Both the position numbers and the translations under genes were made by a program. Of a stretch of 56,945 nucleotides of DNA, positions 27,205-35,594 are shown piece after piece; the stretch's first letter is position 1, and every line of letters starts with the position of its first letter. The notes beneath the pieces are model-generated. The model was given only the letters and a program-made list of their open reading frames with translations. It ran no database searches and was not told the origin of the DNA. Source of the DNA: Sedimenticola thiotaurini (GTDB taxonomy: Bacteria; Pseudomonadota; Gammaproteobacteria; Chromatiales; Chromatiaceae); assembly GCA_011051715.1 (NCBI GenBank), contig DRKP01000059.1, positions 1 to 56,945 on the forward strand. Reading direction: 5' to 3'.

Positions 27205-28574
27205 TGGCCGACTGTCCCCTGCCCCGCTACCGGGGGAGCCGCTGGCTCCGGGCACGGCTGCCGGAGGGCTGCGAGCTGTGGCTGCCGGGCAGCCCGCACA
27301 GGGTGCAGCGGGACTTCACCCGTCATCCCAGGCTGGGGCGGGAGCTGAGGGCCATCCTCGACCCGGACGGGTGGCGCTGGCCGAAACGCCGGGTGCTGTT
27401 CTTCACCGATCTGCATGCCGACGCCGATGCCTTCGCCGATTCCCTGGTGGCGTCGGGCGGGGTCCGCAAGACCGGTCCGGACAGCCGCGACCTGGTGCTG
27501 ACCGGGGCCGGGCGCAAGGCCCTGTTCCTGATTGGCGGCGACTGCTTCGACAAGGGACCGAGCAGCCTGCAGCTGCTGCGTACCATCCGCCGGCTGCAGA
27601 AGCGCGGGGCGCGGGTGCAGATCCTGGCCGGCAACCACGACGTGCGGCTGATGCTCGGCATCCGTTCCCTGTTCCTGCCGCCGGATCCGCGCAACGACCA
27701 TTTCTTCGTGCGCATGGGCCCGAAGGTGATGCCGCTGCTGCGGGAGATCGACCAGCACTACCTGCGCCAGCCGGGCGCGCTCGCCGGGCTCCCCCCGGAA
27801 CAGGTCTGCCGCCGGCTGATCTACCCCCCGGAGGGATGGTTCCGGGAGTTTCCCCGCTTCGCCCGCTGGGTGATGCCGGACGATGCCATAGAACGGGAGA
27901 TGAAGAGGCTGCGGACCAAGATGGAGCGCTTCGACGACGACTGTCGCCGGGCCGGCCTCAGCCTGCGCCGGGTCTATGGCGCGGCGTTGTGGTGGCAGCG
28001 CCAGTTCCTGCAGCCGAAGGGGAAGTATTCCTGGTTCTTCCGCGATCTGCGCCTGGCCAGCCGCAAGGGTTCGTTTCTGTTCATCCATGGCGGTCTGGAC
28101 GACCGCATCGCCCGGCTGATCCGGCGCCATGGGGTGAAGCGTCTGAACCGGACCTTCCGCGAGCAGTTGTACGACGAGCCGTTCGAGTTCTACTACGGTG
28201 CCCTCGCCAACACCGTGCGGACCAAGTACCGGGCGGTGGACATGCCGTTGACCCGGCACGGGGCCGGCATGTTGCGGGAGCGGGGCATCCGGGCGGTGGT
28301 GCACGGCCACAACCGCCGCCGCCAGGGGCAGCGCCTGGCCCTGCACAAGGGGCTGCTCCACTTCGAGTGCGATGCCACGGTGGACCGCAACACGCGCCGT
28401 CGCGAGGGGTTGTCCGGCACCGGCGCCGCGGTCACCGTGTTCGATCCGGCGGGGTGGGCGCTCGGGATCAGTTCCGACTGGCCCCGGGCGAGGCTGTTCC
28501 GGCCCGCCGCCATGCTGGATGCGATCGGCCGGCCGGCGCCGCGGCCGCGGGACAGGAGAGAGATATCATCATGA
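27204..28574 (+). CDS. Metallophosphoesterase (calcineurin-like), GAK-cluster member
   Basis: A 456-residue phosphoesterase with all core metal-binding motifs: FFTDLHADADAF (Asp69, His71), GGDCFDKGPSS (Asp113), LAGNHDVRLM (Asn144, His145), FIHGGLDD and AVVHGHNRRRQG. The N-terminal 55 residues and a long basic insert (residues about 190-290) are extra to a minimal phosphatase. The GGDCFDKG and GNHD motifs resemble the PPP-type/bis(5'-nucleosyl)-tetraphosphatase group, so protein or dinucleoside polyphosphate substrates are possible. ATG 27204 overlaps the upstream stop; its own stop overlaps the amphi-Trp gene as ATGA. A second metallophosphoesterase lies at 31381-32832 but shares only the core. 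Confidence 0.85.
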   Translation: MADCPLPRYRGSRWLRARLPEGCELWLPGSPHRVQRDFTRHPRLGRELRAILDPDGWRWPKRRVLFFTDLHADADAFADSLVASGGVRKTGPDSRDLVLTGAGRKALFLIGGDCFDKGPSSLQLLRTIRRLQKRGARVQILAGNHDVRLMLGIRSLFLPPDPRNDHFFVRMGPKVMPLLREIDQHYLRQPGALAGLPPEQVCRRLIYPPEGWFREFPRFARWVMPDDAIEREMKRLRTKMERFDDDCRRAGLSLRRVYGAALWWQRQFLQPKGKYSWFFRDLRLASRKGSFLFIHGGLDDRIARLIRRHGVKRLNRTFREQLYDEPFEFYYGALANTVRTKYRAVDMPLTRHGAGMLRERGIRAVVHGHNRRRQGQRLALHKGLLHFECDATVDRNTRRREGLSGTGAAVTVFDPAGWALGISSDWPRARLFRPAAMLDAIGRPAPRPRDRREISS

Positions 28575-28846
28575 AACAGGGCAAGAAGAGCTTTCGTCAC
28601 GAGTCCCTGCAGGACCGGCGCAGCGTGCGCGCCATCCTCGAGGCGCTGGTGGAGGGAATCGACAAGGGCAGGATCCGCTTCAGCGATGACGACGACGAGA
28701 TCCTGATGGAACCGGCCGGCCTGCTGCACCTGAAGCTGCGGGCGACCCAGGAAGAGGAGCGCCATCGCCTCACCCTGCGCATCAGCTGGCAGGTGGAGGG
28801 GGAGGGGGACAAGGGCCGGAGGCGGCTGCGGGTGACGGCCGACTGA
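28571..28846 (+). CDS. Amphi-Trp domain protein
   Basis: A 91-residue protein at the end of the operon, overlapping the phosphoesterase stop by four bases (ATGA). It shows the features I recall for the amphi-Trp domain: basic N-terminus KQGKKSFRHES, a helix QDRRSVRAILEALVEGIDKG, then two amphipathic strands (LLHLKLRATQEEE; RLTLRISWQV) with a conserved Trp. It is small, soluble and acidic/basic patterned, with no catalytic motif. In GAK-type loci this protein travels with the ATP-grasp and HprK-related genes, so it is a good candidate for the target or carrier of the modification. That role is inference. Confidence 0.8.
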   Translation: MKQGKKSFRHESLQDRRSVRAILEALVEGIDKGRIRFSDDDDEILMEPAGLLHLKLRATQEEERHRLTLRISWQVEGEGDKGRRRLRVTAD

Positions 28847-28852
28847 GCATCC

Positions 28853-30088
28853 CTACCAGCGGACCCGCACCTCCTGCACCGCCTGGGCCGTGCTGCGGTG
28901 GACCCGCAGGCTGATGCCGTTCTCCCGGATCTCGCTACCCTCGGGGGGGACCCGGTGCAGCTTGGCCAGCAGCAGTCCGGAGAGGGTGGCATAGTCGCCC
29001 CGTGGCAGCTCGATGCCCAGCTTTTCGCACAGTTCGTCCAGTTCGATGCGGGCGCTGACCAGGAAGTCGCGCTCTCCCAGTCGCCGGATCCACTGCTCCT
29101 CCCGGGCATCCCGGTCATACTCGTCCTCCAGCTCCTCCACCACCTCCTCCATGATGTCCTCCATGGTGACGATGCCCTCGGCGCCGCCGAACTCGTCCAC
29201 CACTACCGCCACCACGGTCCCGGCCTTGCGCAGCTCCAGCATCAGGTCCTTGATCCCCTTGGAGGCGGGGACGTAGTAGGCGGGTCGGACGAACCCGGTG
29301 ATCGGCCGCTCCGGATCCACGTCCAGCAGGTCCAGGGTGTGGAGGATGCCGACGATGCGGTCGACGCGCTCGTCGTACACCGGCAGCCGGACGTGGGACT
29401 CCCGCGCCGAGATCTCCCGCGCCTCGCCACAGCTGATCCCCTTCTCCACTGCCACCACCTCGATCAGCGGCCGCATCACCTCCTGCACCCGGGTCTCGGA
29501 GAAGTCGAACATGCGCCGGATCATGCTCTGCTCCACCGGCTGGATGTCGCCGCGGCTTACCGCCGGCATCTGCAGCATGGTGACGATCTCCTCGCGCAGG
29601 GTGAAGGGGTTGCGCTGCCCGCCCCCGGCCAGCCTGGCCAGCAGGCGGGTGATCAGGCTGAACACCAGCAGGATGGGGTAGAACAGGTAGGAGAAGAAGC
29701 GCAGGGCGAAGATCACCACCGGGGTCAGGCTGTCGGCACGCTGCTGGAACACGCTCTTCGGTACGATCTCGCCGAAGATCCAGATCAGCGGCGCCGCCAG
29801 CAGGATCGCCAGCCAGCTGCCGTAGTCGCCGAACAGGTGGATCATCAGTGCCGTCACCATGGTGGTGTTGGTGACCACCGAGATGTTGGTGCCGACCAGG
29901 GTGGTGGAGAGCAGCCACTCCGGCCTCTCCAGCATCTTCAGCGCCAGGCGGGCCCCCTTGGAGCCCTTCGCCGCCTTGTGCCGCAGCTTGATCTGGTCGG
30001 CGCTGACCACGCCGATCTCGGATCCGGAGAAGAAGCCCTCCAGCAGCAGGCAGAGGGCGATGATCAGCAGGGTGCCGAAGACGTCCAT
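28853..30088 (-). CDS. DUF21-CBS-CorC_HlyC membrane protein, pair B second gene
   Basis: A 411-residue CNNM/CorC-family protein. It belongs to the same subtype as the gene at 18764-20023: [36 protein letters not shown] and [16 protein letters not shown] correspond block by block. The CBS pair contains VMRPLIEVVAV, HVRLPVYDERVDRIVGILH and DEFGGAEGIVTMEDIMEEVV. The CorC_HlyC domain contains GDYATLSGLLLAKLHRVPPE. ATG 30088 overlaps the upstream stop (TGATG). It is convergent with the phosphotransfer operon: only six bases separate its stop from the amphi-Trp stop. Confidence 0.9.
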   Translation of the reverse strand: MDVFGTLLIIALCLLLEGFFSGSEIGVVSADQIKLRHKAAKGSKGARLALKMLERPEWLLSTTLVGTNISVVTNTTMVTALMIHLFGDYGSWLAILLAAPLIWIFGEIVPKSVFQQRADSLTPVVIFALRFFSYLFYPILLVFSLITRLLARLAGGGQRNPFTLREEIVTMLQMPAVSRGDIQPVEQSMIRRMFDFSETRVQEVMRPLIEVVAVEKGISCGEAREISARESHVRLPVYDERVDRIVGILHTLDLLDVDPERPITGFVRPAYYVPASKGIKDLMLELRKAGTVVAVVVDEFGGAEGIVTMEDIMEEVVEELEDEYDRDAREEQWIRRLGERDFLVSARIELDELCEKLGIELPRGDYATLSGLLLAKLHRVPPEGSEIRENGISLRVHRSTAQAVQEVRVRW

Positions 30089-31374
30089 CAGGTGGACCTC
30101 CCCTCCTGCTGCGGCAGCCGGCGTATGCCGATCCGGGCAATGCGGTTGCGTGCCACCTGCCGGGCACTGAACTCGAACCCGCCGGCGCGGACGCACTCTC
30201 CCTCCGCCGGCAGCTCGCCGAAGGCGTGCAGGACGAATCCGCCCAGGGTCTCGATGTCGATGTTGCAGGCGAGATGGGCGTCGAACTCCTGCCGGAAGCG
30301 CTCCAGCGGGATGGCACCGTCCACCAGCCAGCTGCCGTCGTCCTGCTGCTCAATGGGAAACTGCTCCACCTCGTCCGAGGGACTGGGGATATCGCCGAAG
30401 ATGCACTCCAGCAGATCCTCCATGGTCACCAGACCGGTGACGCCGCCGTATTCGTCCACCGTGAGGGCGAAGGAGCGCCGGCTGTGGCGGAAGTTGTCGA
30501 ACAGCTCCACCGCCGGCTTGGTCTCCGGTACGAAGTAGGGCTTGCGCAGCAGCCCCAGGAACAGCTCCCGGTCCTGGTCCAGCAGCTCCAGGTCCACCGC
30601 GATCAGGTCGCGGGCATGGAGGATGCCGAGGATGTCGTCCCGGTGTTCACCGTAGACCGGGTAGCGCGACTGGCGGGTGCGGCGCAGGATCTCCAGCATG
30701 CGGCCGACCGGGATGTCGAAGGGGATGAAGTCGATGTCGGCCCGCGGGGTCTGGATCTCCTCCAGGGTCTTGTTGCCGAAGTCGAAGATCTGGTCGATGA
30801 ACTGGGCCTCCATCTGGTCCAGCGCCCCTTCGCCGACCGCCTCGTGGGCCAGGGTGCGCACCATGTCCTCGGTGATGATGTTGCCGCGGGAACGCTCGCG
30901 GCCGACGATCAGGGTGGTGAACCAGTCGGAGACGGTCCGCACCAGCCAGCGGATCGGCGCGATGGCGCGGGCGAACAGGTCGATGGGGCCGCTCTCCGCG
31001 GTGGCGAAGGCGACGTTGTTGCGGATCGCCAGGGTCTTGGGGGTGATCTCGCCGAACACCAGCAGGATCGGCACCATCACCAGCAGGTTGACCAGCTTGT
31101 TGTCGGCTCCCAGCAGCTCGATGATCATCGCCGCCGACAGTACCGAGGCGGCCACGTTGACGAACTCGTTGCCGATCAGGATGGTGACGATCAGGCGCCG
31201 GGGCTCCGCCAGCATGCGTTCGATCAGGCCGATGCGCGGGTTGCCGTCCTGGCGCATCTGCTGCAGCTGGACGCTGTTGAGCGAGAACAGGGAGGTCTCG
31301 GAACTGGAGAAGAAGCCGGACAGCAGCAGCAGCAGGACGAACAGGGCCAGTTCCAGCCAGAACGCCAGGTCCAC
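30088..31374 (-). CDS. DUF21-CBS-CorC_HlyC membrane protein, pair B first gene
   Basis: A 428-residue CNNM/CorC-family protein of the first subtype, like 17295-18761 (SGFFSSSETSLFSLNSVQLQ; FGEITPKTLAIRN). The start is GTG 31374, seven bases after the upstream metallophosphoesterase stop; no strong ribosome-binding site is seen, so expression probably depends on coupling. The CBS domains include QTPRADIDFIPFD, RQSRYPVYGEHRDDILGILH and DEYGGVTGLVTMEDLLECIF. The C-terminal domain includes NIDIETLGGFVLHAFGELPA. Predicted to act with the next gene in divalent cation export or sensing at the inner membrane. Confidence 0.9.
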   Translation of the reverse strand: MDLAFWLELALFVLLLLLSGFFSSSETSLFSLNSVQLQQMRQDGNPRIGLIERMLAEPRRLIVTILIGNEFVNVAASVLSAAMIIELLGADNKLVNLLVMVPILLVFGEITPKTLAIRNNVAFATAESGPIDLFARAIAPIRWLVRTVSDWFTTLIVGRERSRGNIITEDMVRTLAHEAVGEGALDQMEAQFIDQIFDFGNKTLEEIQTPRADIDFIPFDIPVGRMLEILRRTRQSRYPVYGEHRDDILGILHARDLIAVDLELLDQDRELFLGLLRKPYFVPETKPAVELFDNFRHSRRSFALTVDEYGGVTGLVTMEDLLECIFGDIPSPSDEVEQFPIEQQDDGSWLVDGAIPLERFRQEFDAHLACNIDIETLGGFVLHAFGELPAEGECVRAGGFEFSARQVARNRIARIGIRRLPQQEGRST

Positions 31375-31380
31375 GGGTAT

Positions 31381-32832
31381 TCAGTCCGTCAGTGCGTCGA
31401 TCAGGGCGCCGACCGGTTCGGCCGGATAGAGCAGGGGGTACATGCGGTCACCGATCTGGGCCATCACCCCGACCCAGTGGCGGTCGCTGGCATAGACGAT
31501 GTAGTGGTCGTCGATGTCGCCGACCCGTTCCCACAGGGTATCGTCGTTGCTCATCGGCGTGTGCCCCACGATCAGGGGGGTGTGGGACGGCAGCCCCAGC
31601 GCCTTGCGGAAGCGCTTGATGTCGCCCTTGGTATAGCCGGTGGGGCGTCCGGGGCGCATCATGCGGTTGCTGGTCAGCTCCTTCACCAGCTTCGGGTTGT
31701 CGCGGATGTTGACGATCTGTTCCCGTGTCACCGTCGTTACCGGCGGCGCCGCGTGACAGGCGATGAAGCTGTCGGAGCAGGCGACGTAGGGCAGCAGGCC
31801 ATAGAAGCGCTCCATCTCGTTGCGGTAGGCCTTGCCGCGCTCCTTGATCAGGGTCTTCTCCCACAGCAGCCCCTGCGGGATGCCCCCCTTGGCGATGTCG
31901 GGAGAGAAGGAGTCGTGGTTGCCGCGCAGGTAGAACAGCTGGCGCGGGAAGCGGCACTTGAGGCGGAAGATCAGGTCCATGATCAGCAGCGAGTTCTCCA
32001 TCTCGTCGTACTGTCCCTCCTCCTCGTTGTGGACCGCATCACCGAGGATCACGAAACAGGCCCGTTCCTCCTCCAGCGCTTCCAGAAAGGCGTTCTGGGT
32101 GAGGATGGTGAGCAGGTTGTCCGGCTTGGCGTGCAGGTCTCCGAGGATGAAGGTCTGCTTCTTGCGCGGGATGGTCACCAGCCCGCCGGGGCGACCCTTG
32201 CGGTCCGGCGGCCGGTGTGCCTCCTTCTCCATGATGGTGTTGACCTGCCGGATCAGAGCGAGGGCCTCCTTCTCCCCCAGCCGGCGCAGCGGACCGCCGT
32301 AGATGCGCCGCAGCCGCTGCACCTTCTTGCGGCGCCAGTGCACGATCCGGTTCACCTTCTTGTCCTTCAGCAGCGGGGCGATACAGGAGCGGGGATTGGA
32401 GACGTGGCTCTTGAACACCAGCTCGCCGTCGTCGTTGCTGATACTGAGCTTGCGTGCCGGCAGATCCTTCGGCAGGTTGAGGAACAGCCGCTGCTGGGGG
32501 TCGGCGCTGCCGAGGGTGATACGGTCGCCGTCCTGCAGCCGGTAGAAGCCGCTGATGCGGGTGTAATAGACCTCGGGGTCGAACAGGATGTAGTCGCGCC
32601 TCCTGCCGCTCTTTTCGCTGGCCAGGCGGCGCTCGGGATAGAGGTGCAGGGCCTTGCCGTCGGGGTGCAGATTGAGCTGGAACGGGTAGTCGCGCAGCGG
32701 CACCCGCACCTTCTTGTCGGGCAGGCGGTAGGCGGCCTTGAGGTCCACCTCCTCGCACTGGGTCAGGCCGGAGAAGCTGTTCTTCAGCATCTTCAGAAGG
32801 GTCTTCTTCGCCTTGCTGCTGGATTTGGCCAT
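31381..32832 (-). CDS. Metallophosphoesterase with FHA-like N-terminal region
   Basis: A 483-residue protein. The C-terminal half has the phosphoesterase motifs FILGDLHAKPDN (231-234 core), VILGDAVHNEEEG, LRGNHDSFSPD (304-307 core), IACHAAPP and LIVGHTPMSNDD. The first 30 residues are Lys/Ser-rich. Residues about 50-146 look like a beta-sandwich with LQDGDRITLGSADPQQRLFL and ARKLSISNDDGELVFKSHV. This is weakly reminiscent of a forkhead-associated domain (phosphothreonine recognition), but the SxxH signature is not clear. Its ATG directly follows the stop of the P-loop ATPase gene. The pair could be a kinase and phosphatase acting on the same protein or nucleic-acid end; I cannot say which. 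Confidence 0.8.
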   Translation of the reverse strand: MAKSSSKAKKTLLKMLKNSFSGLTQCEEVDLKAAYRLPDKKVRVPLRDYPFQLNLHPDGKALHLYPERRLASEKSGRRRDYILFDPEVYYTRISGFYRLQDGDRITLGSADPQQRLFLNLPKDLPARKLSISNDDGELVFKSHVSNPRSCIAPLLKDKKVNRIVHWRRKKVQRLRRIYGGPLRRLGEKEALALIRQVNTIMEKEAHRPPDRKGRPGGLVTIPRKKQTFILGDLHAKPDNLLTILTQNAFLEALEEERACFVILGDAVHNEEEGQYDEMENSLLIMDLIFRLKCRFPRQLFYLRGNHDSFSPDIAKGGIPQGLLWEKTLIKERGKAYRNEMERFYGLLPYVACSDSFIACHAAPPVTTVTREQIVNIRDNPKLVKELTSNRMMRPGRPTGYTKGDIKRFRKALGLPSHTPLIVGHTPMSNDDTLWERVGDIDDHYIVYASDRHWVGVMAQIGDRMYPLLYPAEPVGALIDALTD

Positions 32833-33465
32833 TCAGGTCTCCGAATCGACGATGCAGAGGGGAGCGGCATCGGTCCCTTCGCGAATATATACCTTCATCC
32901 CCTGCCGGTGCAGCCAGTCCGCGGCCATGCGGTAGATGGTGACCTGGTTCTGCACCTGCTCCGGGCTGATGTTCTCGTCCACCGGGTGGGTGTGGCGGCG
33001 GCTGCGCTCCAGCCGCTGGCGGTACAGCACCCCGGGCGGCGGGATCAGGAACTCGAAGGCGTAGCGGGCGCGCCAGTTGACCGACCAGAAGAAGCGTTTC
33101 TCCGGTGGGATGCGGATGCGGCTCAGGTCCAGTTCGGGCGGGGTGAGGGATCTGGTCCACTCCTCGTCGAACACCGCCAGGGCATCCTTGTAGCCCTTGC
33201 AGGGAAAGCCGAGATGGATCTCCCGCGGGCGCAGGGCCAGGGCCTGGGCGGTCCACCACTTGTTCAGGGAGAGATCGACATAGCCCTCCTCCGACCAGCC
33301 GTTGATGCGGCGGATCAGGGTGCTCTTGCCGGCCCCCGGCGGGCCGGTGATGAGCAGCTGGCGAAAGCTGACATCGGCGGGAAACAGCACGCCCTTGATG
33401 GTCTGCAGCTCCGGGCAGGGTTCGGCCTGCAGTTGGAAGGGTCCGGCATCACCGTCGTCGTTCAT
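32833..33465 (-). CDS. Small P-loop ATPase/kinase partner of the metallophosphoesterase
   Basis: A 210-residue protein with Walker A GPPGAGKSTLIRRING (about residues 41-49 core) preceded by SFRQLLITG, and a basic C-terminal half with LERSRRHTHPVDENISPEQV and a helical end. The ASKHA and AAA second-region motifs are not evident, so a small kinase of the zeta-toxin/polynucleotide-kinase/ATP-binding type is as likely as an AAA ATPase. Immediately upstream of the phosphoesterase with no gap. No ribosome-binding site precedes ATG 33465. Its transcript may come from the PiT operon across a strong hairpin at 33489-33523. Confidence 0.7.
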   Translation of the reverse strand: MNDDGDAGPFQLQAEPCPELQTIKGVLFPADVSFRQLLITGPPGAGKSTLIRRINGWSEEGYVDLSLNKWWTAQALALRPREIHLGFPCKGYKDALAVFDEEWTRSLTPPELDLSRIRIPPEKRFFWSVNWRARYAFEFLIPPPGVLYRQRLERSRRHTHPVDENISPEQVQNQVTIYRMAADWLHRQGMKVYIREGTDAAPLCIVDSET

Positions 33466-33488
33466 GGGGGGATGATAACACCGCTACC

Positions 33489-33523
33489 GCCCGGCTTCCC
33501 CCGCCGCTGCGGGGGAGCCGGGC
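33489..33523 (-). terminator. Strong GC hairpin after the PiT gene (terminator or attenuator)
   Basis: GCCCGGCT and CCCCCGC arms pair with GCGGGGG and AGCCGGGC: a 15-bp stem with one bulged base and loop CGCT. No T-run follows, so it may only attenuate transcription into the ATPase and phosphoesterase genes or stabilise the upstream mRNA. Confidence 0.55.
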
Positions 33524-33535
33524 ACTGGCCGCCGA

Positions 33536-34801
33536 TCAGCTGAAGATGCCCTTGAACAGGAAGAAGAAGAGGGCGGCCAGGATGGCGCCGGCCGGCAGGG
33601 TGACGATCCAGGAGACCACGATGTTGCCGATCACCCGCAGATCCAGGGCACCGACGCCGCGGGCCAGGCCCACGCCCATGACGCAGCCGACCGCGATCTG
33701 GGTGGTGGAGACCGGCAGCCCGGTCTTGGAGGCGAGCACCACGGTGGTGGCGGCCGCCAGGGTGGCGCAGTAACCGCGGGTCGGGGTCAGCTCGGTGATC
33801 TTGGTGCCGATGGTCTGCATCACCTTGTAGCCCATGGTGGCGAGACCGACGACGATGCCGAAGCCGCCCAGGGCCAGGATCCACAACGGCATCCCCGCCT
33901 TCTGGCCCACCTCGCCGCCGCTCTGGATCACCGCGACCACGGCGGCCAGGGGACCGATGCCGTTGGCCACGTCGTTGGAGCCGTGGGCGAAGGCCATGGC
34001 GGCGGCGGTGAAGATCATCAGCGGGGTGAACACCTTCTCCACGCTGGCGTAGTGGTACTCCCGGTCCGCCTCCTGGTCCACCTTGACCCGGTCGATCATG
34101 AGCTTGCCGATGGCGGCGACGACGATTCCGATGACGGTCGCCCAGATGAAGCTCTCGGTGGTGCTCAGCTCCAGCTTGAGGTGCTTGAGACCCTTGAACA
34201 GGGTCACCAGGGAGACGATCCAGCCGACCAGGAAGACGTACAGGGGGCCCCACTTGCGGGCGTTCAGGAACGGATGCTCGGTGTTGATGATGAACTTGCG
34301 GATGCTCATCATCAGCAGCAGGGCGATGGTGCCGCCGACCAGCGGGGAGACGATCCAGCTGGCGACGATGGAGCCGATCTTGCCCCAGTGCACCGAACCC
34401 ACGCCCAGTCCCGCCACTGCGAAGCCGACGATGGCGCCGACGATGGAGTGGGTGGTGGAGACCGGCCAGCCGCGCGCGGAGGCGACCATCAGCCAGATCG
34501 CCGCCGCCAGCAGGGCCGCCAGCATGCCGTAGACCAGCAGCTCCGGCGAGCCGGCGATGGCGTCGGCGTCGATGATCCCCTTGCGGATGGTCTTGGTGAC
34601 CGAGCCGCCGGCGATGAAGGCGCCGGCGAACTCGAAGATCGCCGCCACGACGATGGCCTGTTTGACGGTGATGGCGCCGGATCCCACCGAGGTACCCATG
34701 GCATTGGCCACGTCGTTGGCGCCGATGCCCCAGGTCATGTAGAGGCCGAAGACGATGGCCATGGCCATGAATACGAAACCCCATTCAGTGATGATGTCCA
34801 T
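33536..34801 (-). CDS. PiT-family low-affinity inorganic phosphate transporter
   Basis: A 421-residue membrane protein that imports phosphate, usually as a metal-phosphate complex driven by protons or sodium. The two inverted PiT signatures are present: GANDVANAMGTSVGSGAIT (residues 27-45) and FAHGSNDVANGIGPLAAVVA. Both GWPVSTTHSIVGAIVGF and GLPVSTTQIAVGCVMGVG repeats are intact. ATG 34801 has AAGGAA six bases upstream. It lies 112 bases after the DUF47 gene in the same direction, the usual PiT/DUF47 operon, in which the PhoU-like protein is thought to regulate transport. Metal-phosphate transport would fit the neighbouring CorC-type proteins. Confidence 0.95.
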   Translation of the reverse strand: MDIITEWGFVFMAMAIVFGLYMTWGIGANDVANAMGTSVGSGAITVKQAIVVAAIFEFAGAFIAGGSVTKTIRKGIIDADAIAGSPELLVYGMLAALLAAAIWLMVASARGWPVSTTHSIVGAIVGFAVAGLGVGSVHWGKIGSIVASWIVSPLVGGTIALLLMMSIRKFIINTEHPFLNARKWGPLYVFLVGWIVSLVTLFKGLKHLKLELSTTESFIWATVIGIVVAAIGKLMIDRVKVDQEADREYHYASVEKVFTPLMIFTAAAMAFAHGSNDVANGIGPLAAVVAVIQSGGEVGQKAGMPLWILALGGFGIVVGLATMGYKVMQTIGTKITELTPTRGYCATLAAATTVVLASKTGLPVSTTQIAVGCVMGVGLARGVGALDLRVIGNIVVSWIVTLPAGAILAALFFFLFKGIFS

Positions 34802-34913
34802 GTTGGATTCCTTGATTCGTTTCTTGATCTGTATCTGTCCGTTGCCGGGGGCGGCCCTCTGCCGGCCCGGTCAAACCGTTGTGAAATTCAGGCGTGCCGC
34901 TATGGCCGCCGGG

Positions 34914-35594
34914 TCAGCGCGCGATCAGCAGGCGCATTCGGTCCCCCACCTTCTCCGCGTAGTCGGCGAGATCGCCGATCCACTGGATCATCTGGTACCA
35001 GAAGATCACCGACACCGGCTTCATCTCGTCCTCCTGGGAGAACAGGGTGCGGGCCAGGTTCATGCCCATCTCGTCGGTCTCGTCCTCGATCTCGCTCAGG
35101 CGCGCGACCATCTCGTCCACCTTGGACGCCTCGCGGCCGCGGAAGCCGCTCTCGATCAGCTCGTCCAGTTCCTCGATGATGGTGGCGGCCTGGTCGCAGG
35201 TGTCGACGCAGCGCTGGACCAGGGCCAGCAGCGGCTCCTCCATCACCTTGGGAACCGACATGTCCCGCTCCACCATCAGACCGGCGATGTCCTGGGCGGT
35301 GTCGGCGATGTAGTCCTGCATGTCGAGCAGTTCCAGCAGGTCGCGCCGGTCGACCGGCATGAACAGGCTCTTGGGCAGGTGGGCGCGCAACTCGTTCTCC
35401 AGTTCGTCCGCCTCCTGTTCCTTGGCGAAGATCAGCTCCTTCTGCCGGTTCAGCGCCTCCTGGTCACCGGCCACCAGGGCCTGGAACAGGGCCGGGACCT
35501 CGGCCACGCATTCGCCGACGATACGCATGTGCGCCTGCAGTGGCTTGAACGGCGAACGCCCCAGCAGGGACGCAATCGGATTGGTGGTTCGCAT
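34914..35594 (-). CDS. DUF47 PhoU-like phosphate transport regulator
   Basis: A 226-residue all-helical protein of the DUF47/PhoU-related family (TIGR00153 type as I recall it). It has PLQAHMRIVGECVAEVPALF near the N-terminus, FAKEQEADELENELRAHL, and the metal-cluster-like DRRDLLELLDMQDYIADTAQD and EIEDETDEMGMNLARTLF helices. ATG 35594 is preceded by GGAGG at six bases; longer open frame upstream is non-coding in character. First gene of the operon with the PiT transporter. Probably binds or gates the transporter at the cytoplasmic face. Confidence 0.9.
   Translation of the reverse strand: MRTTNPIASLLGRSPFKPLQAHMRIVGECVAEVPALFQALVAGDQEALNRQKELIFAKEQEADELENELRAHLPKSLFMPVDRRDLLELLDMQDYIADTAQDIAGLMVERDMSVPKVMEEPLLALVQRCVDTCDQAATIIEELDELIESGFRGREASKVDEMVARLSEIEDETDEMGMNLARTLFSQEDEMKPVSVIFWYQMIQWIGDLADYAEKVGDRMRLLIAR

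Noticed and set aside
30226-33543. A plus-strand open frame of about 1100 codons opposite the CorC pair and phosphoesterase
   Set aside because: Its product is rich in Gln, His, Asp and Val in repeating shadow patterns and lies exactly opposite four genes with clear domains. High GC leaves the complementary frame free of stops.
33462-34784. A 440-codon Arg/His-rich frame overlapping the PiT gene
   Set aside because: Out-of-frame reading of the PiT gene, which has both signature motifs in the other frame.
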